From the NCBI RefSeq assembly GCF_003626735.1, contig NZ_RBHX01000001.1, positions 3,100,001 through 3,164,000 of the forward strand: a DNA stretch of 64,000 nt. The letters are read 5' to 3'. The stretch is from Microbacterium sp. CGR2. Its GTDB lineage: Bacteria > Actinomycetota > Actinomycetes > Actinomycetales > Microbacteriaceae. A program made the translations under genes and the position numbers. This document shows, one piece after another, positions 63,711-64,000 of this stretch (position 1 is the first letter of the stretch; every line of letters starts with the position of its first letter). The notes below the pieces were generated by a model. That model saw nothing but the letters and a program-made list of their open reading frames with translations. It made no database searches and was not told the origin of the DNA.

Positions 63711-64000
63711 ATGAACGCGCTGTCCGCCGAACTCGTCAAGCTCAAACGATCCCTGGCCTGGCCGATCGTTCTGCTCCTGCCCATCGTGCTCGTCCTTGCC
63801 GGGGCCGCCACCCAGCTCGCCGACGGCCGTCAGCCGGAGAACGGTTGGGACACCGTCTGGCTGCAGTCGGTCGGCTTCTACGGCCTCTTCCCGCTCGCGA
63901 TCGGGATCGCGATCTTCGGCTCCCTGGTCTGGCGGGTCGAGCACCGGGGCAGCAACTGGAACGCGCTGATGAGCGGCCCGACCAGCTCGCTACACATCGT
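63711..64000 (+). CDS. second ABC-2 exporter permease (partial, cut by window end)
   Basis: The ATG at 63711, one base after the previous stop and with AGGAGG upstream, opens a frame that runs off the window. Its start (MNALSAELVKLKRSLAWPIV) and first spans match the first permease, so the exporter has two paralogous permeases. The C-terminal half is missing. Confidence 0.88.
   Translation, partial: MNALSAELVKLKRSLAWPIVLLLPIVLVLAGAATQLADGRQPENGWDTVWLQSVGFYGLFPLAIGIAIFGSLVWRVEHRGSNWNALMSGPTSSLHI

Overview
The window is about 70 % GC actinobacterial chromosome. Gene order and protein types (zwf-opcA-pgl, OpcA, the hrcA-dnaJ-rsmE-HIT-phoH-ybeY-CNNM-era run, a leaderless leuA leader peptide) fit the family Microbacteriaceae, most likely Microbacterium or a close relative. 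This is a judgement from gene content, not a database match.

Layout. 0-39.2 kb is mostly core genome: the end of zwf with opcA and pgl; a DMT transporter; peptide deformylase; a septum-formation-type lipoprotein; a secreted glycerophosphodiesterase; tRNA-Asn; a block of dnaG, dgt and dus; glutathione peroxidase, a DsbA-like protein, a P-loop kinase, uppS, recO, a TRIC-type channel and leuA; then a long minus-strand chain lepA-DUF1990-hemW-hrcA-dnaJ-rsmE-HIT-phoH-ybeY-CNNM-era. Between lepA and rpsT, which often sit close together in actinobacteria, lies a plus-strand dipeptide/oligopeptide ABC operon (28.4-34.0 kb), a 60-residue secreted cysteine peptide between two identical terminators, and an alpha/beta hydrolase. 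rpsT, holA and comEC close the core part. The usual comEA partner seems reduced to a 3' stub.

39.2-64 kb is accessory. It holds a run of small poorly known genes (NTF2-like, cytidylyltransferase, a two-span membrane protein whose 3' end is duplicated upstream, a HExxH putative metallopeptidase, an ankyrin protein); a second CNNM protein preceded by a tiny Ala-Pro repeat ORF; a MerR regulator; a secreted tripeptidyl-peptidase-like lipoprotein; DUF1345; a serine hydrolase; an acetyltransferase divergent from a LysR regulator; an SdpI-like protein; a LacI-controlled sugar ABC operon ending in a GH43 glycosidase (probably xylan or arabinan oligosaccharides); a small winged-helix regulator with its membrane partner and a symmetric twin operator; and a histidine kinase/response regulator/ABC exporter module of the antibiotic-peptide type, cut by the window end.

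Two regulatory themes stand out. At least thirteen start codons lie 6-7 bases after a TANNNT -10 hexamer, which predicts leaderless transcripts. The leuA leader encodes a peptide with four consecutive Leu codons. That Leu-codon run is complementary to the purine-rich stretch just upstream of leuA, with a perfect 11-bp hairpin between them, which suggests leucine-dependent control of leuA translation. I found no rRNA, CRISPR array, intact insertion sequence, prophage or replication origin.
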